A stretch of 64,000 bases of DNA from Aureivirga marina (lineage in GTDB: Bacteria; Bacteroidota; Bacteroidia; Flavobacteriales; Flavobacteriaceae): assembly GCF_015767265.1 (NCBI RefSeq), contig NZ_JADPIB010000002.1, forward strand, positions 62,001 through 126,000. The letters are read 5' to 3'. Positions within the stretch are counted from its first letter, which is position 1, and each line of letters opens with the position of its first letter. The notes beneath the pieces were generated by a model, which saw only the letters and a program-made list of their open reading frames with translations, was not told the origin of the DNA and did not search any database. Shown here in pieces: positions 1-9,100 of the stretch. The position numbers and the translations under genes are program-made.

Positions 1-1
1 A

Positions 2-766
2 GGTGATTCTTTAGAAGTAAAAGGTGGGTTTGTTTATATTAATGGAAAGAAAAACAAACTTCCAAGTAGAGCGAAAATTCAATTTTTCTATAATGTAGAA
101 TTAAATCCAAATGGAAATATTCCAAATGACATTCTTCAAAATGTTAGAGAAGGAAGAAGACTATCTAATACAAAATTATTATTAAACTTAACATTAGCTG
201 ATGCTGCTAGACTAAAAAATAGTCCTGGTGTAAAAAGCATTACAAGACAAGTTCAACCTGAAGGAAAATATGATAAAAATATCTTTCCTCACAGTCCTGA
301 CTTTCCATTTAATAATGATAATTTAGGTCCAATTTATATTCCAGAAGCAGGAAAAACTGTAAAATTAGATACTCGTGTTTTACCACTTTATAAAGAAATA
401 ATTGAGCTATACGAAAACAATGAATTAGTTGTAGAAGCAGATAAAATCTTTATTAATGGAGAAGAAGTAGATTCTTATACTTTTAAACAAAACTATTTCT
501 GGATGATGGGAGATAATAGAGACAATTCTCTTGATGCTCGTGCTTGGGGATATGTTCCTTTTGATCACATTGTTGGAAAACCTGTTTTTGTATGGATGAG
601 CTGGGATGCTAACGGAAAAGGAATTAACAAAATTCGTTGGGAAAGAATGTTTACAACAGTTCATGGTGAAGGAAAACCAGTTTCTTATTTCTACTATTTC
701 TTAAGTGCTTTATTGGTTTATATTGCAGTTAGAAAGTATTTGAAAAAGAAAAAAGCCAATCAATAA
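2..766 (+). CDS. lepB: Signal peptidase I, C-terminal part (partial)
   Basis: Type I signal peptidase, the membrane-bound serine protease that removes signal peptides from exported proteins. The open frame enters from the left window edge and gives about 254 visible residues. The family box E is clear near residue 163 (GDNRDNSLDARAWG), followed by the substrate-pocket region and a C-terminal hydrophobic segment (YFYYFLSALLVYIAV) with a lysine-rich tail. The catalytic Ser and Lys lie upstream of the window. The long stretch before box E fits the enlarged lepB proteins of flavobacteria. The WbqC-family gene that follows is the usual neighbour in this group. The identity is secure; only the start is unknown. 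Confidence 0.93.
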   Translation, partial: GDSLEVKGGFVYINGKKNKLPSRAKIQFFYNVELNPNGNIPNDILQNVREGRRLSNTKLLLNLTLADAARLKNSPGVKSITRQVQPEGKYDKNIFPHSPDFPFNNDNLGPIYIPEAGKTVKLDTRVLPLYKEIIELYENNELVVEADKIFINGEEVDSYTFKQNYFWMMGDNRDNSLDARAWGYVPFDHIVGKPVFVWMSWDANGKGINKIRWERMFTTVHGEGKPVSYFYYFLSALLVYIAVRKYLKKKKANQ

Positions 767-787
767 AAAAAATAATTAGATAACAAT

Positions 788-820
788 AAAAAAAGCTACT
801 TTGTATAAAGTAGCTTTTTT
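788..820 (+). terminator. Intrinsic terminator after lepB
   Basis: An AAAGCTACTTT stem, a GTAT loop and the complementary arm are followed by six T residues, about 25 nt after the lepB stop. It separates lepB from the next gene, which has its own -7 box. Confidence 0.85.
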
Positions 821-882
821 AGTTTCTAATATTTTGAAATTAATTCTAATATTTTTCTACTTCGAAAATCTACAATAATTCG

Positions 883-890
883 TATTTTTG
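883..890 (+). promoter_or_regulatory. -7 box TATTTTTG for the WbqC-family gene
   Basis: Exact match to the Bacteroidota -7 consensus TAnnTTTG, 61 nt upstream of the ATG at 952. No convincing -33 TTTG is seen. Confidence 0.55.
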
Positions 891-951
891 CGCTTCGATT
901 TAAAAATAATTTGTTCTTCAAACCGAAAAACAACATCATAAACAAGAAAGA

Positions 952-1581
952 ATGAAAACGATTTTACACCCTTCCTATTTTGGTTCTATTGCAGAATATG
1001 CTGTTATTGCACAATCTGAGAAAGTGATTTTTGAAAATTTCGATAATTACCAAAAACAAACTTACAGAAACAGATGCTACATTTATGGTGCAAATGGAAA
1101 ATTAAATCTTAATATTCCTATAAAACATACCAAAACAGATGGTAAAAAATTGACAAAAGATATCAAAATCGATAATTCTTTTCATTGGAATAAACAACAT
1201 GTAAAATCCTTACAAATTGCTTATAGAACTTCACCTTTTTTTGAATATTATGAGGATGATTTATTAGCAATTTTAGAAAAAGAACATGAATTTTTAATGG
1301 ATTTGAACTTGGAAACAAATGCATTCGTACAAGATGCTTTACAAATCGAAATTCCAACAGAAAAATCTTCAGAATTCTTTCTTTCTTATGAAGATTCTGA
1401 TATCATAGATTTTAGAAATTTAGTAAATGCTAAAAAAACACCGAATTTTAAATTCGATTCATATGTTCAAGTTTTTGACGATAAACATGGTTTTATTCCA
1501 AATCTTAGTATTCTAGATTTACTTTTTATGGAAGGACCAAATTCTATTTCTTTCTTGGAAAAAATGAATATCACTAAATAA
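952..1581 (+). CDS. WbqC family protein
   Basis: 209-residue protein of the WbqC-like family. The N-terminus (ILHPSYFGSIAEYAVIA) matches the start typical of these proteins, which are often found near polysaccharide or lipoprotein maturation genes and whose reaction is not firmly established. No signal peptide or membrane segment is visible, so it is probably cytoplasmic. It follows lepB as in other flavobacteria but is separated from it by a terminator and has its own promoter box. The start is the first ATG after that box. The family assignment is confident; the function is not known. Confidence 0.82.
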   Translation: MKTILHPSYFGSIAEYAVIAQSEKVIFENFDNYQKQTYRNRCYIYGANGKLNLNIPIKHTKTDGKKLTKDIKIDNSFHWNKQHVKSLQIAYRTSPFFEYYEDDLLAILEKEHEFLMDLNLETNAFVQDALQIEIPTEKSSEFFLSYEDSDIIDFRNLVNAKKTPNFKFDSYVQVFDDKHGFIPNLSILDLLFMEGPNSISFLEKMNITK

Positions 1582-1618
1582 TTTTATTTGGAGCTTCCCT
1601 TTTTTCCTTCGACAAAAA

Positions 1619-1700
1619 CTTAGGAAAAAGGTCGGGCTTTCCGCTATATCTTTTGCTGCAAATCTGCAAGCAGCAAAAGGATGTCGCTGCAATCCCTAAG
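1619..1700. repeat. Dispersed structured intergenic repeat, copy 1
   Basis: GC-richer island between convergent genes. Outer arms CTTAGG (1619-1624) and CCTAAG (1695-1700) enclose the motif TCGGGCTTTC and an inner stem TTTTGCTGC/GCAGCAAAA (1651-1659 with 1670-1678). A second copy with the same architecture, sharing TCGGGCTTTC and ATCCCTA, lies at 53511-53633. From memory, this kind of element is common between genes in flavobacteria and is often mis-called as short hypothetical proteins. Its function is unknown; a REP-like element or a structured RNA are both possible. Confidence 0.75.
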
Positions 1701-1714
1701 CCATTTCAAAACAT

Positions 1715-1752
1715 AAAAAAAAGCGATTCCAATTGAAGAATCGCTTTTTTTA
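1715..1752. terminator. Bidirectional terminator between wbqC-like and E2 genes
   Basis: Stem AAAAGCGATTC / GAATCGCTTTT around an AATTGAA-type loop, flanked by A and T runs on either side. It can serve both convergent genes. Confidence 0.85.
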
Positions 1753-1773
1753 CACTAATATATTTTGAAATTA

Positions 1774-3090
1774 TTAGAACTCAGCATTTACATCCCAAGA
1801 TTCTAAAATTTCCTTAATTCTCTTGATAAACATTCCTCCTAAAGCTCCGTTTACAACTCTGTGGTCATAAGAGTGAGAAATGAACATTTTATGACGGATT
1901 CCGATGAAATCACCTTCTGGAGTTTCAATTACAGCAGGAACTTTACGAATTGCTCCTAATGCTAAAATTGCAACTTGTGGTTGGTTGATAATTGGTGTTC
2001 CAAATACAGAACCAAAACTTCCAACGTTTGTTACTGTATAAGTTCCTCCTTGAATATCATCTGGTTTTAAAGCTCCTTTTCTTGCTCTTACTGCTAAATC
2101 ATTTACAGTTTTAGTCATTCCAACTAAATTTAAACGATCCGCATTTTTGATTACAGGAACAATTAAGTTTCCATCAGGTAAAGCAGCAGCCATTCCTAAA
2201 TTGATATTTCCTCTTTTGATAATTTTATCACCATCTACAGAAATATTAATTAATGGGAATTCTTTGATTGCTTTTGCTACAGCTTCCATAAAAATTGGAG
2301 TGAAAGTAATTTTTTCTCCTTCTCTTGCGAAGAATTGATTTTTCACTTTATTTCTCCAGTTTACGATATTTGTAACATCTACTTCGATAAATGACTGAAC
2401 GTGTGCAGAAGTTTGCACTGAAGCAGTCATATGGTGAGAAATCATTTTCCCCATACGAGACATTTCAATGATTTCGTCATTTCCATTTACAGAAATTGGT
2501 GTTGCAGCTGGTTTTGATGCTTCTGCTTTTGGTGCAGTTGCAACAGCTGGTTTTGCAGCAGGCTTAGGAGCTTCTGCTTTTGGTGCGTTATTTCTGTTTT
2601 TAATATATGCTAAAATATCGTTTTTTGTAACTCTTTGGTCTTTTCCAGTTCCAACAATTGCTTCTAATTCATCCATTGAAACACCTTCCTCAGAAGCGAT
2701 ATTTCTTACTAATGGAGAAAAGAATTTTCCTGAAGCTGATGTTTTGTCAATTGTAGTTTTTGTTTCAACAGCTTTCTCAATTGTTTTTTCCACTTCAGCA
2801 ACAGCAGCTGGAGCTTCTTCTTTTGTTTCTGTTGTTGTAGCTTCACCACCTTCTGTCTCAATGATAGCGATTGTTTGACCTACAGCAACTACATCATCTG
2901 CTTCAAATAGTCTTTCAACTAATACTCCTTCAACTTCACTAGGCACTTCCGAATCAACTTTATCTGTTGCAATTTCTACAATTGCTTCATCTAATTCAAT
3001 AGTATCTCCTACTTCTTTTAACCAAGATGTAATTGTTGCTTCTGCAACACTTTCGCCCATTTTAGGCAATTTAAGTTCAAATCTAGCCAT
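1774..3090 (-). CDS. 2-oxo acid dehydrogenase complex, E2 acyltransferase
   Basis: 438-residue dihydrolipoamide acyltransferase, the core of a 2-oxo acid dehydrogenase complex (branched-chain or pyruvate type; the sequence alone does not decide). One lipoyl domain spans residues 1-76, with the lipoyl-lysine K44 in IATDKVDSE. An Ala/Pro/Lys/Glu-rich linker follows, then an E3-binding domain around 122-162 and the catalytic domain from about 208. The catalytic motif reads DHRVVNG (H410), with Asn414 where most E2 enzymes have Asp. No E1 or E3 gene is adjacent, so the other subunits must be encoded elsewhere. A near-consensus -7 box (TAAATTCG, minus strand, 3113-3120) lies about 23 nt upstream of the start. 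Confidence 0.92.
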   Translation of the reverse strand: MARFELKLPKMGESVAEATITSWLKEVGDTIELDEAIVEIATDKVDSEVPSEVEGVLVERLFEADDVVAVGQTIAIIETEGGEATTTETKEEAPAAVAEVEKTIEKAVETKTTIDKTSASGKFFSPLVRNIASEEGVSMDELEAIVGTGKDQRVTKNDILAYIKNRNNAPKAEAPKPAAKPAVATAPKAEASKPAATPISVNGNDEIIEMSRMGKMISHHMTASVQTSAHVQSFIEVDVTNIVNWRNKVKNQFFAREGEKITFTPIFMEAVAKAIKEFPLINISVDGDKIIKRGNINLGMAAALPDGNLIVPVIKNADRLNLVGMTKTVNDLAVRARKGALKPDDIQGGTYTVTNVGSFGSVFGTPIINQPQVAILALGAIRKVPAVIETPEGDFIGIRHKMFISHSYDHRVVNGALGGMFIKRIKEILESWDVNAEF

Positions 3091-3577
3091 AATTATAAGT
3101 TGTTTTCTGCTGCGAATTTAATGAAAAAGATATGATTTTTTAAATAAGGTCTTGTTAAAACTATTCTTTAAAAAGAATTATAATTAAATATTATGAAACA
3201 AAAATCGTTTTTTATTAATTATTATTCAAAAATAAACAACAAATTATTATTATAATATATTTTAAAAAATAATAAATTAAACATTTAATAAATCCTGTTT
3301 TTTATTTTAAAATATTCGCAATCACTTTAACAGTTAGCATACTTTTTTTATTGAATTTATAAAATAAACCAATTTTACTGTTTTTTTGATTTCAAAAAGT
3401 CAATATTATAAACTATTTTTTATTCATATTGTATTTTTTGACATTTTAATTCGAGACGTAATTATTTTAACATTTATATTTAAAATAAAACAAATCATTC
3501 CAAAACAAATACAAATAAACCTGTACAAAATGAATTTATACAGGTTTACTCTTGTTCAAAAATACTCTCAAAAAAAT
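3091..3577. other. AT-rich intergenic region
   Basis: About 490 nt of very AT-rich sequence between the E2 start and the hemN stop. It holds the E2 upstream region and the weak hairpin at 3517-3547. An open frame on the plus strand (3386-3625) has low-complexity composition and overlaps the hemN end, so I do not call a gene. Confidence 0.6.
3517..3547 (-). terminator. Hairpin downstream of hemN
   Basis: Nine-base arms AAACCTGTA and TACAGGTTT, about 30 nt beyond the hemN stop. The minus-strand tail is only weakly T-rich (ATTTGTATTTG), so terminator strength is uncertain. Confidence 0.5.
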
Positions 3578-4948
3578 TTATATAGTCATCGAAAAAATTC
3601 TAGTTTCTGGTTTATTTTCGATTAATCTTAAATCGAAAGCCATACAGATATTTCGGATAAACATTCTTCCTTCTTCGTGAACTTTTAAACCATTTTCATG
3701 AATTTCTAAAAGTCCATCTTCTTTCATTTCTTGTAATAAATCCAAACACATTGGAAGTTCCTCAAATTGTAATTTCTCATCTTCCCAAGAAGTTTCCAAA
3801 TTACACATGATATTCAAGATATGTTTTCTTACAATCAAATCTTTTTCTGTCAATAAATGTCCTCTATACACAGGGAATTTGCCTTCATTTACAATTCTTT
3901 GATAATCTTCTACTTTCTTTTCATTTTGCGCAAAACTATACCAAGAATCCGCAATTGATGAAACTCCTAGTCCAATCATCAATTGTGTTTTTCCTGCTGT
4001 ATATCCCATAAAATTTCTATGTAATTTGTGATTTTCCATCGCTTTATACATAGAATCCGTTGGTAAAGCAAAATGATCCATTCCTATTTCTTCATATCCA
4101 TTATCAAAAAATAATTGCTTTCCTAACTCATACAAATGTCTTTTTTCAGAATCTTTAGGCAAATCATTTTCATCAAAACCTCTTTGTCCAACACCTTTTA
4201 CCCAAGGAACATGTGCATAACTATAGTAAGCAATTCTATCTGGTTTTAATTCAATTGTCTTTTTAATTGTCTCACGAATACTTTCTTCCGTTTGAAAAGG
4301 TAAACCAAAAATCAAATCATGACTTACAGATTCATAACCAATTTCTCTTGACCAATCCGTGATTTTTTTCACCTCTTCAAAAGTTTGAATTCGATGAATT
4401 GCTTTTTGTACTTTTGGATCATAATCTTGAATTCCAAAACTATTTCTTTTAAACCCTAAATCGAATAACCCTTGAAGTTGTTCTTTTGAAGTGTGATTTG
4501 GATGTCCTTCAAAACTATAATCAAAAGTTTCCGTTCTTTCTGCTCTTTCAAAAATTCCATCAATTAATTTTTTCAAATTTTCCATAGAAAAGAAAGTTGG
4601 TGTTCCTCCTCCAAGGTGAATTTCACGGATTTTTGGTCTTTCTTCAAACAAATCACAATACAGATTCCACTCTTTTAAAACCGTATCAATATATGGTTCT
4701 TCTACTTCATGTCTTTTTGTAATTCGCTTATGACAAGCACAAAACGTACATAAACTTTCACAAAATGGTAAATGAATGTAAAGGGAAATTCCTTCTGTAT
4801 CATTACTTTCTTGGAAAGATTTTTTAACTGTTTTTTTCCAATCCTCCAAGGCAATTCCTTCTTTATCCCAAAAAGGAACAGTTGGATAACTCGTATATCG
4901 AGGTCCTGGAATGTTATACTTTTGAATTAATTTTGAGTTCATCATCAC
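3578..4948 (-). CDS. hemN: Oxygen-independent coproporphyrinogen III oxidase
   Basis: 456-residue radical-SAM enzyme that converts coproporphyrinogen III to protoporphyrinogen IX without oxygen in haem synthesis. The cluster-binding motif CESLCTFCAC gives C63, C67, C70 and C72, the CxxxCxxCxC spacing specific to true HemN rather than HemW-like paralogues. GGGTPTF follows, and the N-terminal YNIPGPRYTSYPT is also diagnostic. Three Met codons open the frame; the third, at 4942, is an equally plausible start. The window also encodes the oxygen-dependent enzyme HemF (60.1-61.0 kb), so the cell can make haem under both regimes. An exact -7 box lies at 5018-5025. Confidence 0.95.
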   Translation of the reverse strand: MMMNSKLIQKYNIPGPRYTSYPTVPFWDKEGIALEDWKKTVKKSFQESNDTEGISLYIHLPFCESLCTFCACHKRITKRHEVEEPYIDTVLKEWNLYCDLFEERPKIREIHLGGGTPTFFSMENLKKLIDGIFERAERTETFDYSFEGHPNHTSKEQLQGLFDLGFKRNSFGIQDYDPKVQKAIHRIQTFEEVKKITDWSREIGYESVSHDLIFGLPFQTEESIRETIKKTIELKPDRIAYYSYAHVPWVKGVGQRGFDENDLPKDSEKRHLYELGKQLFFDNGYEEIGMDHFALPTDSMYKAMENHKLHRNFMGYTAGKTQLMIGLGVSSIADSWYSFAQNEKKVEDYQRIVNEGKFPVYRGHLLTEKDLIVRKHILNIMCNLETSWEDEKLQFEELPMCLDLLQEMKEDGLLEIHENGLKVHEEGRMFIRNICMAFDLRLIENKPETRIFSMTI

Positions 4949-5017
4949 TTTTTTCTACTTCGATATTTTGAATATTTTTAATTAAAAACATCCAAAATTA
5001 AATTCACTTTTCTAATG

Positions 5018-5025
5018 CAAATTTA
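5018..5025 (-). promoter_or_regulatory. -7 box TAAATTTG for hemN
   Basis: Exact TAnnTTTG on the minus strand, 70 nt upstream of the hemN start. A 10-bp palindrome AATCATGATT (5045-5054) sits near the -33 position and could be an operator; it does not match the classic FNR site TTGAT-N4-ATCAA. Confidence 0.6.
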
Positions 5026-5133
5026 CACAAATTAAAACCTGTAAAATCATGATTAAAATCATATTTCAAGAAGAATGGTTTTTCGTAAGCTTAATTAGAT
5101 TCACTTTAAATAAAAAAGTCTTTAAACTAAAAA

Positions 5134-5172
5134 AACGAGTTTACTTTGCTTAAAAAACAAAACAAACTCGCT
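5134..5172 (-). terminator. Terminator after the Ric-like gene
   Basis: Arms CGAGTTT (5136-5142) and AAACTCG (5164-5170), with a seven-T run on the minus strand just after the stem. The loop of about 21 nt is long, but the position, 25 nt past the stop, fits. Confidence 0.65.
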
Positions 5173-5196
5173 TCTTGATTAAAAAAAATACTACGA

Positions 5197-5850
5197 CTAA
5201 AGTAATTCCATTTTTGGGAAAAGCACTTTGTTTTCGAGTTGTAAATATTCTTTGAAATTCTTGACAAAACAATTTAGAATTTTAAGTGTACTTTGATATT
5301 TCTCTTTAAGAGCATTCATTTCGACCAATTCTTCGATTCTATTTAAAATTGCTTTGATAAAATTTTGTTCTTCTTTAAATAAAACAAAAATCTTTTGAAG
5401 ATCCTGTTCAGGAGAAGTTTCTTCCAAAATAGTTTCTTTTCGGGCATTTGGGAAAAGGAAATATTTTTCTTTGTGTAAGTGTAGTTTAAAATTCGCTTCA
5501 AGAGCTGTTAAAAGTTCAAAAACTTCGATAAAATCTTTATAAAACTCTGCATCATTTGCCATATTACTTGAGAAAATATAACGCAAATTAGATAAGGAAT
5601 TATTCAGATATTTGTTTCTAGATTTTTCCATATAATCGATTAAAAAATCTAAATCAATTTCTTCATTATTGAATTCTATATTTGCTTGCGACAAATCGAT
5701 TAGCAAATTATTCCCATCAATTTTGGTGTTTTTACAAACATCCTCCACAGTGCTTTTGGATTCATCAAAAAAATTAATGTTATGTTTTTTTAAAATCCAT
5801 GCAGAACTAAAATTCTCATTCGCTAATTCTGCCAATGTTTTTTCTTTCAT
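5197..5850 (-). CDS. Degenerate Ric/ScdA/YtfE-like hemerythrin-fold protein
   Basis: 217-residue protein with the two-part plan of the Ric family (iron-sulphur cluster repair / nitric-oxide response). An N-terminal DUF542/ScdA-N-like segment (about 1-60) is followed by a hemerythrin-like four-helix domain (about 70-217). Key residues are missing. The CC motif of the ScdA-N domain is replaced by FFDES, and of the diiron ligands only the H124-x3-E128 pair (HLHKEKYFLFP) and E206 are clear. Where the family has His I see R78/N79, E161/Q162 and Y202. This suggests lost or altered metal binding. It has its own promoter and terminator, so it appears to be expressed. Family membership is moderately sure; function is open. 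Confidence 0.65.
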   Translation of the reverse strand: MKEKTLAELANENFSSAWILKKHNINFFDESKSTVEDVCKNTKIDGNNLLIDLSQANIEFNNEEIDLDFLIDYMEKSRNKYLNNSLSNLRYIFSSNMANDAEFYKDFIEVFELLTALEANFKLHLHKEKYFLFPNARKETILEETSPEQDLQKIFVLFKEEQNFIKAILNRIEELVEMNALKEKYQSTLKILNCFVKNFKEYLQLENKVLFPKMELL

Positions 5851-5902
5851 AAAATGAATTGGGGTTTAAAAAATTGGACAAAAAAATTAAAAAACAACCC
5901 TA

Positions 5903-5932
5903 CAAAGTTACACAACAAATTGCTTTTCAAAA
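5903..5932 (-). promoter_or_regulatory. Promoter of the Ric-like gene (-7 TAACTTTG, -33 TTTTG)
   Basis: Minus-strand -7 box at 5903-5910 with TTTTG at 5928-5932, spacing 17 nt, 53 nt before the ATG. Both elements match the Bacteroidota sigma factor consensus. Confidence 0.7.
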
Positions 5933-6084
5933 CTTTATAAAAGCTTAATATTTTTAAATTAACAGAAACTTTAACAATGGCTTAAAGTTGTTTTAAAGTT
6001 TCTACTATTTTTATTCATTTTAAGAATAAAAAAACTTGAAAACTCTAAAATATTTGAAGAGAATTAAATCTAAAAATTTAAACA

Positions 6085-6116
6085 AAAAAACACCAATCAA
6101 ATTGATTGGTGTTTTC
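6085..6116 (-). terminator. Terminator after the giant T9SS protein
   Basis: Near-perfect stem ACACCAATC / GATTGGTGT followed on the minus strand by seven T residues, 24 nt past the stop. Confidence 0.85.
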
Positions 6117-6139
6117 CTTAATATATAAAAATAGTTCGC

Positions 6140-9100
6140 TTATTCTTTATGTAATTTTTCTTTAAATAAAACTTTACCATTTTCTTTTACAATCACAAAA
6201 TACAATCCTGAAGCATAAGAATTCATATTCCATTCTATCACACCATCATTTTCTTTAACAACTTCTCTCTTCACTTTATTTCCTCTCATATCATAAATTT
6301 CAAATTCTTTTTGAGAATTATTTCCTTCAGCAAAATTGAATTTAATATTTACAAAATCTTTAGTTGGGTTTGGAGCTAAAATTATATTTGTTTCTTTATC
6401 AAGTGATATAAATTCATCATTAGCAACTTCTCTACCCCAAGTACATTTTTGCATTTCTAATTTAAGTAATCTACTACACTTAATTGTTTTGTCTTTATCT
6501 TGAATTTCTCCTTCAATATAAAGAACAACATATCCTCCTGGGAATGATTGACCTGCATTTATATATAAATTTTGGTTTATAGAACCTCCAGGAGCAATTC
6601 CGAATGCACTAGGACTTATTGTTACATTTCCAGAAACAACAGTTACTGTTGCATTCATAAATGCTGGCATTGGATTAGAAATAAAGAAATCATAAATAAA
6701 TATACATTCATCAAACTCATTTAATTCAATATTTTTCAATTTACTTCCAACTTCAAGCTTACATTCACATGATTCAATTTCTAAATTCATAGTACCATAA
6801 TCTTTTGTACAATATCCATTACTTAATTTAATTGCATATTCTCCTGGTTCTTCTAAAGGTAAATTAGACATATACCCTGAACCTGTCATTGTAACATTTC
6901 CATCATGTATCCAGCTCCAGTTTGTAAAACTTGTATTTGGTCCAATTAAATATGGATCTCCTGGATAGTTTCCATAAATATAATCTTTACAAAATGAGTA
7001 ACATCCTTTTGGGAAAATCCAGAAAAACTCTTCAGGATCTTTTGGAACCTTAATAGTGTTTGTTACTTCACAACCTGAGCTATTTCTAAATCTAACTTGG
7101 TATGGTCCTCCTCTGGTTACAGTAATTGCACTTCCACTTTGTCCATCACTCCAAGTATATGTTCCAGGAGTAGTTGGTCCTGAAGCATAAATTTCAACAA
7201 CATAAGGTGTACAGCTAATAACATTAAAACTTAAATTAACTGGTGCTGGTTTTGGGTTTACAGTTACAATATGACTTTTTTGAGACTCACAATAACCTCC
7301 TGTTCCATTTGGAATTTTAGCTTTAAGAGTATAAGTAACTGTAAAAGGAGAAGTTCCTATATTTATTTCTTGAAATGATAAATTAGTTTCATCATCAAAT
7401 GCTGTTAAATGAGCACCATTTCGATACCATTCATACAAGATTCCCGGGTCTGAACCAGCAGAACCATTTAAATAAACAAAATCATAAGAACATACATCTG
7501 TAGATCCACTAATTTTAATGTCTGGCTTATTTATTATTGTTAAGTTTTTAGAAGGAATATCTTTTCTTTTACACCCAAAATCATCTGTAACCTCAACCCA
7601 ATAATTTCCAGAACTTAGATTTGCTGTATATGTATTTGTAGTAGTCATTGCTAGCAATTGATCTTCAGACATCCAATAATAATTTGAAGGAACTGTTGTA
7701 CCTGTATTTATATATGCTAATGTTACAGAATTTCCTTCACATGTAGAATTTGGCATAATATGTAAATCTCCATCTAAACCATTTTCATCTACATCTATTG
7801 TTTGTGTAAAAGTAGCAGAACATCCTAAAGGATTTGTAACAGTTAAAGTAATACTCTTCATTCCAAAATTTTCAAATTCAACAATAGGATCTGGAACATT
7901 TACACTAAAATTATCACCGCTTCCACTAAAATCCCATGCATATTGAAAATTAGGATTAAAAGAAGAAACATTAAATGCAATTGGTTCTCCTTGACAAACT
8001 GAAGTATCCGAAGAAAAGTTTGCAACTGGATATGGATCTAAATCAATTGTTACGCTAGCAGTACAAGAAGGAAAAATTGTTGTTCCATCTGTTCCTGTAA
8101 TTGATAAATCAAATGTGTGACTTCCTGCTCCTCTTAATATAGTTACAGAATTATTCGTTCCACTTGATAGAATTGTTCCACTCTCAGAAAAAGTATAATT
8201 CGTTAAATTTACCGCAGAAAAATAACTTGAATCATCTAATAATTCTATTTCATACATTCCTGGTGTTGTACTACAAGTTACTTTATATTTTAAATCTGCT
8301 ACATAAGGAATTAAAATGGATTTAAATTCTTCTATTTTACAATAAGGAGAAGGATAATTAGCTATTATATGTGTTGTATAGATTCCTGGTTCTGTAAATG
8401 TATAATTTGCTGTTGCAGAAGTTGAACTTCCAACAATATTCATTTTTGAATCGGTAGTTACCCACTGCGTGCTTACAGGAGTTAATCCTGTAAAAGTTGC
8501 ACTAGAGCTTCCTGTTAAACACCCTGTATTAGAAGTTGTTATATTTACTGTACTTGGATTAGGTGTACACCCACCTCCAGGCGACGTACAATTTGAAATA
8601 TTCACCTCATCTGTTTGTGTAGAACATCCATAAGAGTTTTCAATAATTGCATAATAATTTCCTACTGCATTTATTTCTGAAGTTATAGATGTAACATTTG
8701 TTGCAATTAAAACATTTCCGTTATTTGGATTTGTATCATTATCTCTATACCATTTTATCGTAGTTGTTGTTCCAAATCCACTCTGAATATTAGCTGTTAA
8801 TGTATAGGTGAATGTACTCCAGTCACTAACTGTCACATGATTATATGGAGAGATATTAACATTTGGTGTTGGACTTACAATAACAGGATGTACTTCTGTA
8901 ATTACAGCATCACAGCCATTTGGATTAATAATTGTCACAACAACATCTCTTGTTATATTTCCACCAGCAATATTAGCAAAATCATGTGTAACAGAAGCAC
9001 CTGATGCAAATGACCCATCATCAAAATCCCATTCTATAGAATCAAAACTTGACAACCCTGATACAGAAAAGCTATTTATATCTTCAGCACATGTTGAACT

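Noticed and set aside
2468-2878. 136-residue plus-strand open frame opposite the E2 gene
   Set aside because: It lies wholly inside the well-supported E2 coding region, and its Ala/Ser/Phe-rich composition is the reverse reading of the Ala/Pro/Glu linker.
3386-3625. Plus-strand frame in the AT-rich gap before hemN
   Set aside because: Low-complexity Ile/Phe/Lys composition, overlap with the hemN 3' end and no promoter or family resemblance.
5045-5054. FNR-type site upstream of hemN
   Set aside because: AATCATGATT is palindromic but does not match TTGAT-N4-ATCAA; kept only as an unspecified palindrome.
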